Origin: Agelaius tricolor
Taxonomy: Eukaryota; Chordata; Aves; Passeriformes; Icteridae
Reading direction: 5' to 3'
DNA: 64,000 nt
NCBI GenBank assembly: GCA_023055355.1
Contig: JALJCS010000002.1
Location: 83,167,001 to 83,231,000, forward strand
Shown here: positions 1-12,600 of the stretch, one piece after another
How the letters are laid out: the number at the start of each line of letters is the position of its first letter
Numbering within the stretch: the stretch's first letter is position 1
Notes under the pieces: model-generated
What the model was told of the DNA's origin: nothing
Databases searched by the model: none
What the model saw: only the letters and a program-made list of their open reading frames with translations
Made by a program: the position numbers and the translations under genes

Positions 1-429
1 CACCACCCCTTCAAATAACCTTTAAATGGACGGAGCACTGCGATACACGCACTGCAGGGCGATGTACACGGGTAACACCACTGACAGGTTACCGGCACCG
101 AGGGCTTTGTTTCAAAAACGCAGATCTCCTGCTGCAAGCTTCCATTATGGCTACACGAGCCGTAACATCGCTGCAGGACACTGAACGCCCAAGGTCTCCT
201 TCCTTCGCGGTGAAGGGCACAGGTCTGCGAGTCCCCGTCCCCAGCCATGTCGCACACAGCGGTTCCTGCCAGCGGCACCCTGAGGTGACACCGGGGGCAG
301 CCCCGGGGCGCTCCAGGGAGTGGGGGGGGTGGCCTGCGGATCCTCGGTGCCCGCCCGCTCCCTCACGGCCCCGGGGCCCCGTCCCGGCGGCAGCGAAGGC
401 GCCGCAGGCCCGGGGGAGGCCGCGCTCAC
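1..429 (-). other. MRPL13: MRPL13 intron 1 (5' part)
   Basis: This is the part of MRPL13 intron 1 next to exon 1. It is GC-rich from about 290 to 429, where it forms one half of the promoter CpG island, and ordinary in composition to the left of that. Open frames here come from GC-rich composition. I see no further exon. Confidence 0.7.
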
Positions 430-456
430 CTGGGCCGCCCGGCTGTAACTCGCCAT
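430..456 (-). CDS. MRPL13: MRPL13 coding exon 1 (partial gene)
   Basis: MRPL13 is uL13m, a protein of the large subunit of the mitochondrial ribosome. Only the first nine codons lie here: Met-Ala-Ser-Tyr-Ser-Arg-Ala-Ala-Gln, read leftward from the ATG at 456. They resemble the human start MSSFSRAPQ (from memory). A splice donor GTGAGC follows at 429, in phase 0. The start context is strong, with G at -3 and G at +4. The next exon is outside the window. The call rests on this short match plus the known head-to-head arrangement of MRPL13 and MTBP in vertebrates, which fits the MTBP start only 119 bp away on the other strand. Confidence 0.85.
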
Positions 457-575
457 GCCGCGCGGGGCGCGCAGGGAGAGGCGGCCGCGGGAAGCGGAAG
501 CGCTGCCGTGCGGAGGGCGGTGCCGGGCGGCAGCGCGGGACCTTCGGAGCGGCGCCCGCCGCGGCCCGGCCGGCC

Positions 576-651
576 ATGGAGCGCTACGTGCTGCTGCTGA
601 GCTGGGCCGAGCGCAGGGCCCAGGGCGGGCCCGCGGCAGCCACCGCCGCAG
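576..651 (+). CDS. MTBP: MTBP exon 1, residues 1-26
   Basis: The ATG at 576 has G at -3 and G at +4. MERYVLLL matches human MDRYLLL. The rest of the exon is an Ala/Gly-rich stretch inside the CpG island and is poorly conserved. The donor is GTACCG, phase 1. Confidence 0.93.
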
Positions 652-3600
652 GTACCGCCGGGGACGGCGCCGGGGCCGCGGGCTTTGGGCCCGGGCGGGC
701 GGTGCTCTAGTGTGTGCGGGGCTCTCCTGGCTCCTGCCCCCCTAAACACCCCTTTGCTTTCGGGCTGAAAGTCTTTGGTGCCTTTAACCTGCAGAAACTT
801 CAGGGGGGTTCCTGCTTTATTGCGATGGTGCCATGTAACTCTGTAATGCGTTCCGGAGCGTGACTTAAAGGAGAATTTAGGAAAATTTGTTTTTTTAAAC
901 TGCTTATCTGCAGGTGATAGTTCTGTTAAAAACCCCAACCAGTCCCTTTCCCCCTTCTTCCCTAAATTCACTTTCTAATATCACACTGAATTTTATGCTG
1001 CATTTGCAGGAGAGGAAGATTTAACTTTCATAATTCAGTAGTTTTAAGTTTTATTTTCTTTTTCCAGCTGGGACTGCTGCAGACATGTATCAGTTCCTGA
1101 AAGAAAGTTGTAATGCATCTATAAATGCAGATGTGAGCACATTCCCAGGTAAATACGGCAATGCACAGTGAGGTGGGGCAAATGCTATTGAGGAATTGGC
1201 TTATGCGTGTTCTGCTTGGGGAGACAAGTCAGAAATTCAGGTAAAAACCCAATTGCTGTGGGGTGGGCCTGTTCCTGCTGCTCCTGTTGCTGTAGAGAAC
1301 CTGACATAATTTCTGCAGCTAAGGTGTTAGGAGATGATTAGATTGATTGGTTCTGAGAAATTAAGGGGAAGGGTTTTGAAGAGTTGACAATTTCCAGTCC
1401 AGTTGAGCAAGGAAGAGTAGGAAAGGGCTTGATTCTCAGGTCAGTAGGAAATGTGATATTTTAGTTACTCCTATAATGTCTTCTAATTTTTTCAGTAGAA
1501 ATAATGCTTGTCTGTTGGGTAACAATTCAGAACCTTAATCCATGAATATTAAATCATTTTTTAACTTTAGAATAGATGTCTTAAGGTCTGCTTTAGTACT
1601 TTTAGGGGCTGTGTGTTTGTGTTTTGTTGTTTTGGGGTTTTTTAATCAAAAAATGCTTTCTTAGTTCTTTACTTGGTTTGGATATCTACTGTTATAAGCT
1701 CATCTTGTCACAGATGTCATATAATTGGAATTTATGTGGGAAAACCACTGTAAGCTCTTAAAATTCATGGAGATGGGAATGTTAAGCTGTTTTCAAGTTG
1801 TGTGCTTTTTATTGCATAGAAATATTGATAGAGCATCTCATTTTGTGAACTCTAAATCATATTTCTGAAAGGTGTTACTTAGTTCAGGTCTGATACAGAT
1901 GGTCCAAAGAGAAAGCAATATTACCCAGAACAGAAAAGAGGTCAAATGTTTTCTTACTTACTGAGAAAGTGCCAAAGGAAAGTAGAACACAAGTAATTGT
2001 TGCACAATAAATGACTTACAGAGTCTTTTAACAGAGATGTTCATTACAATAAGAAGAATAGATTACAGTGAATTAATTTAAATAATTGTTTATCTCTTTG
2101 CAGCTTGCTCAGTGGCTGGTATTCCAGGTGCAAAGAAATGGTATTTTGCAAGTCATGTCATTTGTGGTTATTATCAGGTAAGACAAATTCTTCTAGAGTA
2201 TAAGTTCCTCACCATCTGCCTGTAGAACAAGCTAAAACTGTGATGTTCAAAACTCTTTTTGCTTATTTAAGTCTTTTTGTTTGATTAGTTCTGCAGTTCT
2301 GACTGGGAGGAAATAAATGTTGACACACAGAAAAATGAAGACTCTTACCAAGCAAGCATTGATGAGAACCTGGGAACCACACAAAGTTTTGAGGAAGATG
2401 ACAGTAACAGTCAGGAATCACTGTCTCTGACTGAGTATGTGTATTATTATTTTTATTTAAAGAACAGTGATCTGACATCTATCAGCAATGACCCAAGGGG
2501 ATCAAGAAGGTTTAACAAGTGAGAGTTATTACCAAAGCAGAAGTTAACTATGAACAATCCCCTACTAGCACTGGAAATACTTTTATTTTGTTTAGCATAG
2601 CTTTAATTTTTTACAGAAGATTTTACAGGATAACTGAATAGTTTCCTAACAGACAATGTTCTATATACAAAAATTTCTTGCTAATTCCTTTTGAATCCTA
2701 ATTCCAGTTTTACTTCAGATTATTTTGATGTCATTAGTCCTATTTCTGTCTTAGTAAAAGAGGAGATTATTTCTCATAGCCTAGGTATGTTTGTGCAGAG
2801 TTTTAAAGATGTAAGATACATCAAGTACCATTCATTAGTTTTAATGTTTTGTTTCTGAATGACTTTGTTTATATTTTGGTTCCAAACGTGTTGTTCTTCA
2901 TTTTTAGTATCTATGATGAAGCTGCTGAAAGTCTGCATCAATTAGCTGATAAATTGCCTGCCCCAGGTAATCTGTCTTTAAAAACCAATTTCATTAGACT
3001 TTATCTTGTTTGGTAAAGGGATAGTGAATGGAAAAGTTCAGAGAACCTTAGTTTGGTAGCTTGAAGGTAATTTAGGAATTTGAGCATGGTTGGCATTGCA
3101 GATCAGTTTGAGGACTAGTTTGCTGCTTGTTTCTTTGGCAGGCTATAGTTCAGTAGAGTTTAAAATAGCTATATAATAAATTGGTCTATCTGAAATGACA
3201 CCAAAGTAATCATAGACAGTAAGCAATACAAAACTCAACATCTTCCTTTTTTTATAAGAAATTTCTTGTGTTGATATCAGGCTTACATCTGATTTAAAAG
3301 CTTGTGAGCCAAGAAGATGAGGAGGAAAATACATCACAAGTGTTGGATTGGGATTTTCTAAACTGGAGATACATATCACCTTGCATGTTAGGGTTATACA
3401 ATGATGTAGAAGTTCATTTGGGATAACAAAGGAACTCAAGAAGAATGAAAAATAGCAGCTTAGAGTGTTAAAAGCAGGAAAAGGACATAGCTTAGTTGTA
3501 CGGGAGAGAAATCTCATCTATCAGTGCTGAGTGAGAGAGGAGAAGGGGACAGAACTTTTCATTGTCACTGAGGGAATGGTGAAATATTTTGTGTTCATCA

Positions 3601-6600
3601 AAGAGGAGCAGCAAGTGATGAGTTAAAATGTGTGAAAAGTGTTTTAAATCCTGTAGTTACTTGATCTTTTTGCTGGTTTTAGTGCGATCAATGATAACCA
3701 ATACTATTCTATCCTTAAATGACTGAAAAATGTACTGAATCATGATATTTGAATCATACACAACTATTTTATAGGCAGAGCAATGGTTGATGTAATCCTG
3801 CAGGCTGTTGAATGTGATGGACCCAAGTTAAAGGACTGCTTACCTGCTATTGGTGCCCTGAAACACCTGAGAGAGTGGCACTCTGCACAGATCACTATTG
3901 CTGCAAGTGATGCTAAAGGGTATGGCATTTATTTCAGGGCTAAAACAAGGTCACTTCTGCTTTGTGTTAGCATGGATCAGTGTGTTGAAATAAAAACAGC
4001 TTGTTGGGTACTTTACATGTGTACTTTAAAAATACATAAATTACTTGTCTGTTGTTGTATGAGTGGAGGAATTACTCATTCTGATTAATTGTAAATGCAT
4101 GTCCTAACCACAAAAGCAGGCAAAAAAGTCAGTCCTCTGCACTTTTTGTTTTCTGTGGGAGCAAAGAGTAAAATATTTTCTCTTCCCTTTCCATGGGTTC
4201 AGTGTGCATACAATGTTTTCATGTTGTATTGTGCTATGGGATAACTTGTATATTGATTGTAGTTTTCCAGATTTTTTAAAGTAAATCCATACTACTGCTG
4301 ATTTTATTTTAAATTTTATATTTCCTTTGGTATTACTTTTCAGGGAGGAAAAGTAGAGTGCCTCATTTGTCCCTTTTGAAAAAGGAGTATAAACGCTCTA
4401 TTACTTCCTGTATGTTTTTCAAGGTTCTGTTAGTATGAAGAGTTACTGAGACTATTAATTCAAGTTGAAATCAATTCCAGTAATTTACTTACTGTCCTCT
4501 AATTGACATATAAAGTCCATGATACATCTCACCATATAAACCACAGAGATTTGGGGTTTTTATCCTATTAAGTGAATGATTGTGCGGATACTGAACAACT
4601 TGGCAAGGTCTCCACTTTCCTTCCCCTCCATGTCCAAAAGATTGAAATTTACTTCATAGAGTACATGGTTAAACTTAATCCTAAATGAATAAAACTGTTT
4701 AAAAAGGTGCATGTTCAGTCCTTGGATAGAATAAGCAATATCCCTACTATACAGTATCTCCTGAGGTGTGTGGAGGACAGGAAAGTTACTCAGTGACTTT
4801 CATGAACGCTTGATCTCAGTGCTCATTGATATCATCCTGTGGAACCAGCTTTTGACTGAATAAATTTTTCTGCTGCTTTTTATGTAAAGTGAGATTATTT
4901 GAGTGTAGAAGATCTCTGATTAGTTATTTCACTTATTCTTCCTGTTCTGTTGATGGTGCTGATTTCCCTTGGGAGACAGACTGCCAGCAGAACCCACAGC
5001 TACTGGCTGTTTTCTCTTGTTGAATTTAGATAATGCTTGTGCTGCAGTCATATCTGCATTTAGAGGGTTAACTACAAACCATATGGGCAGACCAGTGATA
5101 GCCCCACTGATGGCTGCCAGGCTTTGCTGCAGCTTCTAGCACCCAACATTACTGTGCTGTGCTTGCAGCTTGCCATTGCCAGCCTTATCTGATGTCAAAG
5201 TTCTTTCCTGTCACTTCCATGGAATATATGAACAACTTCCTTTACAAGCCCTGAATAAGCAATTTTATAATATTTTTTACTTTGTGGAATGTAAAGCTTT
5301 TCTAAAGCTTTGTTGTCTGTCCTGACATACACAACATTGTTTTGTGCTAAGAGGTCATAGGTGAATTCAGCCAAACTGTACTGCATGTTTATTGTAATGT
5401 TAAATTCAGTAAGATTAATTCTTTGATATTTTTACAGTAGCTGGCAAAAGATTGCAGACTATCTGTCAGCAGACTTCGTATCTTCAGATGATATAATGAA
5501 TATTATTGATTTAAATGAACTCTGGAGAGGAAAGATTCAGATATGGGAAAGAAAGGTAAAATAACTTTTATTTTATTATTGTGGTGGTTATTTTTTAAAG
5601 CATCTGTATACCTCATTTAAAGCATTTTTATGCAGTGCATTTTATACTTTAACTCAAATTTGGTTTCAACTATGTAATTCAAAGGTGATGTGTAATGTGT
5701 CTGGGTGGGTGGTAGGATGAAATGATAAATGAGATCAATGCACCAAGATCTGAACTTCAGAAATTCAGATGCTTCCCTCTGAAATTTTTTTTAAGCTTAC
5801 TGTTCAAAATTAGATTGTTTTGTATCTATCACAAATCATTGTCATATAACTGTAAGTTATATGACATTGTTGCAAGCATATGTCTAATGTTTCTGCAAAA
5901 CCTGAGACCTTTGTGACATTGTTTGCATTTTCAGTATTATGGTTTTGGATTTAATATTGGTTATCTAAGTCTAGTCTTTTTCTTTGTTTTATAGATCTGA
6001 TAAAAATAACATTAATTTTTAAAAATAACACATCTAACTGGCTGAAGAGAAGTAATTTTTATCTCTTTTTGACACATTTATAATCTTCCTTTTATTTTTT
6101 TGTTTCCAGTTTGGATCGGGAGTAGATTTTCCAGAATTTTGTATAAAGAGCACTTCAGCCAAGACATTCAGGACTGCAAATTTAAGTTCTTGCTTTGCTG
6201 CTAAAAAAGAATGCCAATTGAGGAACACTGATACTTTGCCAGAAGCAAGTATTATTCTTGATCTTTCTTTGAGTTTTAGAATTCATCTGTTTTACTTTCC
6301 AGAGAAAATTAGTAATTGGGGAAACCTTAGTCAGAACTGAGTTATGTAGAGAAGTAATTATTGGATAAAATTGAGGAATACTTCTTTTGTACGCTTGTGT
6401 TGTCAAAACAGGTCCTTAAAACTTCATCTGTTTGTTCTTACAAATACAACACCAGATTTTTTTCAAGTACAAGTTGAGACTTTGTTCTGTTTAATACCCA
6501 AAATAGTTAAATTATGAATTCTGTATTTATCTAACTTCCCACTTAATTTTAAAAGTTTGAGTTTGTTTTTTTTTACACTCTTTGTGTTCCATGTTTTCTA

Positions 6601-9600
6601 GTGAAAGTGGATAATTTATAGGAACTCCAGAATCATATGTGTTGATGAAAACAAAAATGAGCGTTTGGAAAATTGGCTTGGAGTTCATTTTCATTGTTAA
6701 AACATGTGCATTTTGTATTGCATTTGCCTCTTCCTGGTAGATCATATTTTATTTTGGTAAGAGAACTCATTTGATGCACATTGTTGATGTTCTATAAAGT
6801 CAGATTTATCAAAAAAAATTAAATACCTTCCCTTTTTATATAATTTAGTATGATGTTGTGAAATGTTTTTGTATTCCTTTATACCTCTTCCAGATGTTAT
6901 CTGCAAGGCTAATACCTTCAGCAAAACACTTGAGGAACTTCTGATGATACAACATCATATATAGTGTTCTATATATAGATTTTTATTTGATGTCTTTTCA
7001 GGTTTTTCATTACTATGGTCCTGCACTGGAATTTTTGCAGATGGTGGTGCTCTCTGATCTACCTTCCATTTTTATATCAGATCTGGAGTTTGAGCTGTAT
7101 CCTTTTTCTAAGGATCTAAACTACTACTATAGATAATTGTCTATAGCAGAAAGAAAAAGATCAGCATCTACCCATGCAAGCAACAGGCAGATGAGGATAG
7201 TCAAGGGCTCATTCCATTCTAGCCTGCCAAAGTAGTCAATGATTCTTCCAACTGGATTTTTTAATTTTGAAATTTAAATTACATTAGCAGTAACCATGTA
7301 TTGTTGATACTATTGCACTAATAATTTGTCTGTTGATGTGCATGTTCTTTGTGGGAAAAGAATAGAGATGTTTATTCTGTGTAAGTTTAAAAAAAAGCCT
7401 CAAGTCTTTGTAATGAATCAATGTAGCATGCTTCACAATACAGGAACATTTGTTTACAAACTGTGTTTTTATTGTGCAGCAGCAAAATCTGTGGCAAGAT
7501 TTAGCAGAGGAGTTCTCTCTTGAGTGTGTGTGCTGCAGAGATCTCAAGATATATTACCATTGGTTTTTAAAAGTATGTACTTTTGGTTCTAGTCTTGGTG
7601 TACCTTAGGATGTATAAGCCTGCTATGATTTTGAATATATAAATATCTATTTCTGTCAGCCTATAATAAAGATGTCAGTGGAGTATTTTGTCATACAACA
7701 TTTTCAAGTGTATCACTTTACCTGTAAAGGTGAGTTTTTTTATGTTTTGTGCTACTGTAGTATCAAAAATTAGATGCTTGCAGTGCTTCTTTTAAATATG
7801 ATGATAACCTGATTTGTAAAATAGAAGTGCATAGTTCTTTGTGAAGATGAGGTTCCTTAAACTGTTCTGTTCAGCAGCCTGTCAAGAAAGAATAACAAGA
7901 AGACATCTACACTGCTTTTGGACCAGATTTCTTTTCTCTCTGGGAAGGTAAAACCTTTTTATATATGTATAGTAGAAAAATGAAGGTATCTATATTGCCT
8001 ATAAGAGATATGTGAATAATATTTTTAAACCTGGTCTCTGTCTAAGCTTCTTCAATACTTAGTTCTAAAGCAAACATGTATTTCAAAGGTCCATGCTATA
8101 CATACCCACTGAAAAGTTTTCTCTTTATCTCAGCTAAATTTCAATCTCCTAAAACATTTTCTAATCCTATCCTGACAGATAATTTCTGTGCTTCTGTAAT
8201 TGGGCTATTGATTTTTTTAGCAAAAGGCAGGCATGTGTGCAGCCCACAAAATGTATCTAGCTACTGTGAAATGGTAGGCTTTTTTATTTTATATGTGCAT
8301 ATTCTGATTTTGGCTAAAAAGAGTTCATGAAACATTTACAGTCCTACTCTTTCCCTCCTTCCTCTGCCTTGGAATGATAGTGAGAGTATTAGTCTGAAGA
8401 TGTTTTTCCTGAACATCCTATCACCTTTACATACAAGGTAATACATCTTGTTTAGGAACGTGTTTTAGTGTTTATAAAATAAATCTATGCCATTCAAAAC
8501 AAAACCTGCACTTTGAAAATGGTGATACACTTGTTATGAATAACATATGTTTTTTGTTTACTGTGAAGATGGTATCCCATTATCAGGCTGTATGTTTTAT
8601 TTTCAGTTTGTTATTTGGGTTTTTAGTAACTCTTTTTCTCCCCTGCTACTCCATTCTCTGTTAGCTTAGCCAGAAAAGGAAAAGGTCCTTTTTCTAATGC
8701 TGTACCAAAAGTATCTTTTAAAATGGTTTTAGATTGGTAAATATCCCAGGTAATCTTCATTTTACTTAAGAGCACTGAACACTTGGTCATACACCTTTTA
8801 CAATCAGAGGGCTCACATTTCTTCTAGTGTTTCTAAAGAAGGTGCCCAAAGAGTGAAAACACATTCTCAGGTTACTTTTTAGAGTCTGCACATGTTGAAT
8901 TGAATATATTTTGAAAATAACAGTTTCTCATAGGGATTTTTTTCAGTCTCCTGCTGGAAATACTGCATGTTTGTAGGCTTTTCTTATACCTGTAATAGCA
9001 TTGCTTTATTGCTTGGGTATTCAAATATGTCTGCAATTTTTGTATTAGTGCTTATTGGCCTGAAGTCTATGTAGAAACATAGACATAGTCCAGTATCTGG
9101 TTAAGAGACAAGGTAATATGTAGGAAGGAAAATAAAAGAAGAAATTTTTTTCATAGGAATGCAGAGTCACTGATGCCTACTATTATCCCCAAATTCTCTT
9201 TTCATTCTGGTTACTGCTCTACAAAAACATTTGTAACCAGGGTATAGAGACACTTGCAATACATAATAAATCTTTTTATGTATGAAATGGAAATTCAGCA
9301 GTTAATGATCCCTCAGTTGGACCAAAAATTAAACACAATTTTTACAGCTTTTGTGTCAAATGCAGTTCCATTTTGATTGATGTGAATGACAGGTATGTTT
9401 AGTGGAGATGTTTTTCTTCAGTTCAACTAGATTTGAAATAGTGCCAAATCAGTAGCTCAAGAATGAAGTGTAAAACAGGTTTCACTAATATTGCATGTGT
9501 TAATTTGCTCTCCTTATTTAGGTGGGAGCTTTATTTACATTGCCATGTAATGTAAGCAGTGAAGTGATCCCATCTCCTGCCCAGCTGAGCAGCAAGAAAT

Positions 9601-12600
9601 GGAAGGAATATATGGCTAAGAAACCCAAGGTCATTTCTGGTACGTGTTTTTTGTTTGGTTATATATATATGTGTGTGTGTGTGTGTATACATGGTGAGTT
9701 TTTTCTGTACATTTGGGATTCTCTTTCCAATGAAATCAAATCAGTGATTGTAATCTTCATTGACACGATAAGATTTGGTGAATGCAAGTTCAGCTATGCA
9801 AACTTGTAGGAAGAAAAATGGTAACATCATGGCAAGCTTTGGGGAAACAAGACATCTCCTTTAAACCATTTTTGTGCCCTGTCTGTCAGTTAAGATCCAA
9901 TTTCCACACATCTTTGTAAGGTGATTGTAAAATCCATGGTGGGAGGTTTACTTCTGCAGATGGAATTCCAGTCTGCTTCACTGAGGTGCTTCCCTTCTTT
10001 TTTAACTATTTCCAGAGGTTCTTCAGTGCACTTGCATTTACTTTCAATCTCTTCCTGGGAAAATACAGACTATTAAGAAATGCTGAATGCCTCCATTCAC
10101 CTGGGAGCCAGTGTGCTAAACCTGTGGTTGAGAACATGCTCCCTGTCGGGCTGCAGTGATGGCAGCTGACTCTCTCACACCCCGTGCCAGTGCTTAGAAA
10201 CCTGATTCAGAAGGTGGGAGAAGAGAATCAGTGCAGACCAAGGCTGGGGGAAGTTCCTCAGTCAGCCAGTAAATGTGTTCTGCAAGTGGAGGCACTGTAC
10301 AAGCAGTGACTGAGCTTTGTAAGCACTTGAAAACATCAGGCTAAAAAGAACTTGGTGGTAACCCAGTGCTTAAAGTACTTAACTGGGACACCATGAAGTG
10401 CTGGATTCTGCCTTCTTTCATAATCTTGTTGTTTATACATGGTCTAATATATAATTAATGTAGATTCCAAGGACCAGTGACTATTGCTGTTGCCACTTAA
10501 AGACAATTTTTTTAAACAAGTTTGCAGATCGGGATGTCTCATATTTGTGACTGATATTTTTTCAGGTTTAGGGACAGGAAAAAATTGAGAGGAATTATGT
10601 AGAGTTGTATAACAGGACAGAAACTTAATTATGGAATGGGTGCTGGCAGTGTTGCCTTTTTCCCAGCCTGGAAATGAAACCTGAGATAATTTTAGCAAGT
10701 AGGTAATATAAAAGAGGATCTTTAATGAAGGCCTTCAGAGGCAGTTATGGAAAGTTGTCCACAAAAGCCCACCCCTGCTAAGGATGAGTACATTTATAGG
10801 TTTTAGGAAATTAGCATAATTGATAAAAAGCACCAATTATGAGGACAAATGGTGATGTAATTCCCCCCAAGTCAAGCCCTTTCTCTGGAGCCCCCATTCA
10901 GCACTAGTTGTACTTTGTCTATGAGTATGTGTCTCAAAGAGTTGTTCTGAGCCTTGGTTCCCAGGAAGAGCCAAGATAGCAGGGAGCCTTGTACCTCCTG
11001 GGGCTTGGAGCTCTGGAATTTTTGTCTTTCTGGTTAGGGAAAGGCTGTGGAAAAGTATTGGGAAAAATTAACTACTAATACAATAGGTGACAGAGTTACA
11101 AATATATGTGTGAAGAATATAGAGAACATATAAAAGCAAAAAGGCAAAACCCAAATGGCATCAGCATTATATAGATTTAAAGTTATCTCTGCATGTTGGG
11201 AAGTGGTAGAGTATGGAGGGTGTGGAGCTGGTCACAGCAGCAGCATTTGTATTTGATGGGGAGATACTGCTGATGCAGTCAAATGAGCACAGGATCCCCA
11301 GTGTCTGCAGGATATTTGTCCTGTGCTCCAGTGGAAAGGTTTTGTACAATTATTAATTATTGTGTGATCAGTAATGCACAATAGGTTCTTATTAAGCCTC
11401 TTGAGTAAAATTCATAATAGGAGAAGAAACACTGCTTTTTAAATGTATTTTTTGTTTAATTGAAAACTGTTTATTTTTTAGTGGCTAACACTAATCCCCC
11501 ACTACTAAGGAGTTTTGAATCCTTAATCTCTCCCATCTGTGGGGAAGGTATGATTCTTGGTATTGGTAGTTCTTAAATGCTAAAATTAAATTGTGAAATA
11601 TAAGTTTACCCATCAGGAATCAGCTTTGAGATGCCAAGATAAACTGGAAAAGGAGTATATTTCAAATGACATGGGAAACAGGACATTATGGCAAAATTTC
11701 TAGCATAGTTTTTCAATATTGTTATTTTTCTTTCTCTGAATTTATATATTGAGGTAGTGGGGTTTCCCCTCTTTTCCCAGGTCCAACTATAAATTTTCAA
11801 CAAACATAGGAATATGTTATTTCTTGCTAACAAAAATTTATGATACTAATAAATGTTAAGTTCCCATAGAGTTAATTATTGAGACAGTACTGCAAATATC
11901 TTATAAAATTAAAATATTCGACTTTTGAAATTTAATACATCAAGAAGTGTTCATTATCTTGATTGCTGTGTCTTCCAAGGTACTGTAAAATGTTTTCTGT
12001 GTGAAAAGATAGCAAACCCATCCTTTCACTGTTACTGTCAGGTCCCACATTAATTTACTTTCAAAACTGCATACTATATGCCTGTGTTCAAAAATAGAAT
12101 GTCTTTATCTTTCATCCAGGCACAAGGGTAAAGCAGGGAGTGAACCTGTTATTAATGAATAATGCAGTGTCCTTGGGAAGAGTGTGTACAATACTTCCTT
12201 TTCTTCCAGGGTTGTATGTTTGTCCATTGAACACTTACATTATTTTGATGCACATGTGCAAAGAGGCCTGGTTTTACCCAGCAGAACAGAAACTTCTCTT
12301 TATTGTTTCATGGTAAAAATGTAATTTTGCCAGTTAAAGACTTGCCTCTTACTTAGCCCAGTTAAAGAGCTCTTGGTTAGTGATTAGTAAGATTTCTCAC
12401 AGAACAGAATAAAGCAAATGAAAGAATTTTGATGATGGATTATAGTTTGTTTTAAAGATGTTTTCCTGAGGGTGTTTCACAGTTATGTCTTGATGTTTGT
12501 TAAGTTCCAGAAATTGAACTGAAAGGAGAATCTTGCCGATATTATTTCTTGCTACAAGGCAATGGCTCTGGAGGATGTAAAGCAACCTTGATTCATTCAG

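Larger units (their letters stand above)
290..720. promoter_or_regulatory. CpG-island bidirectional promoter of MRPL13 and MTBP
   Basis: A GC- and CpG-dense block spans both first exons, with divergent start codons at 456 (minus) and 576 (plus). No TATA box is visible between them. A GCGGAAGC motif at 494-501 fits the ETS/GABP core GGAA, common in bidirectional housekeeping promoters. The gap between start codons must hold both 5' untranslated regions and the core promoter, so transcription starts probably overlap or lie within tens of bases. The island limits are approximate. Confidence 0.8.
652..9521 (+). other. MTBP introns 1-10: no repeat or RNA gene recognised
   Basis: These introns are 111 bp to about 1.6 kb, AT-rich, and I recognise no transposable element, RNA gene or extra exon in them. 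The larger gaps are 1149-2103, 3920-5437, 7097-7877 and 7948-9521. Confidence 0.5.

Noticed and set aside
89..745. Several long frames on both strands in the CpG island
   Set aside because: GC-rich sequence lacks stop codons; only the nine-codon MRPL13 exon and MTBP exon 1 have homology and splice sites.
3920..4088. Continuation of the exon 6 frame
   Set aside because: The in-phase donor at 3920 and the match to human show that the extension is read-through into intron.
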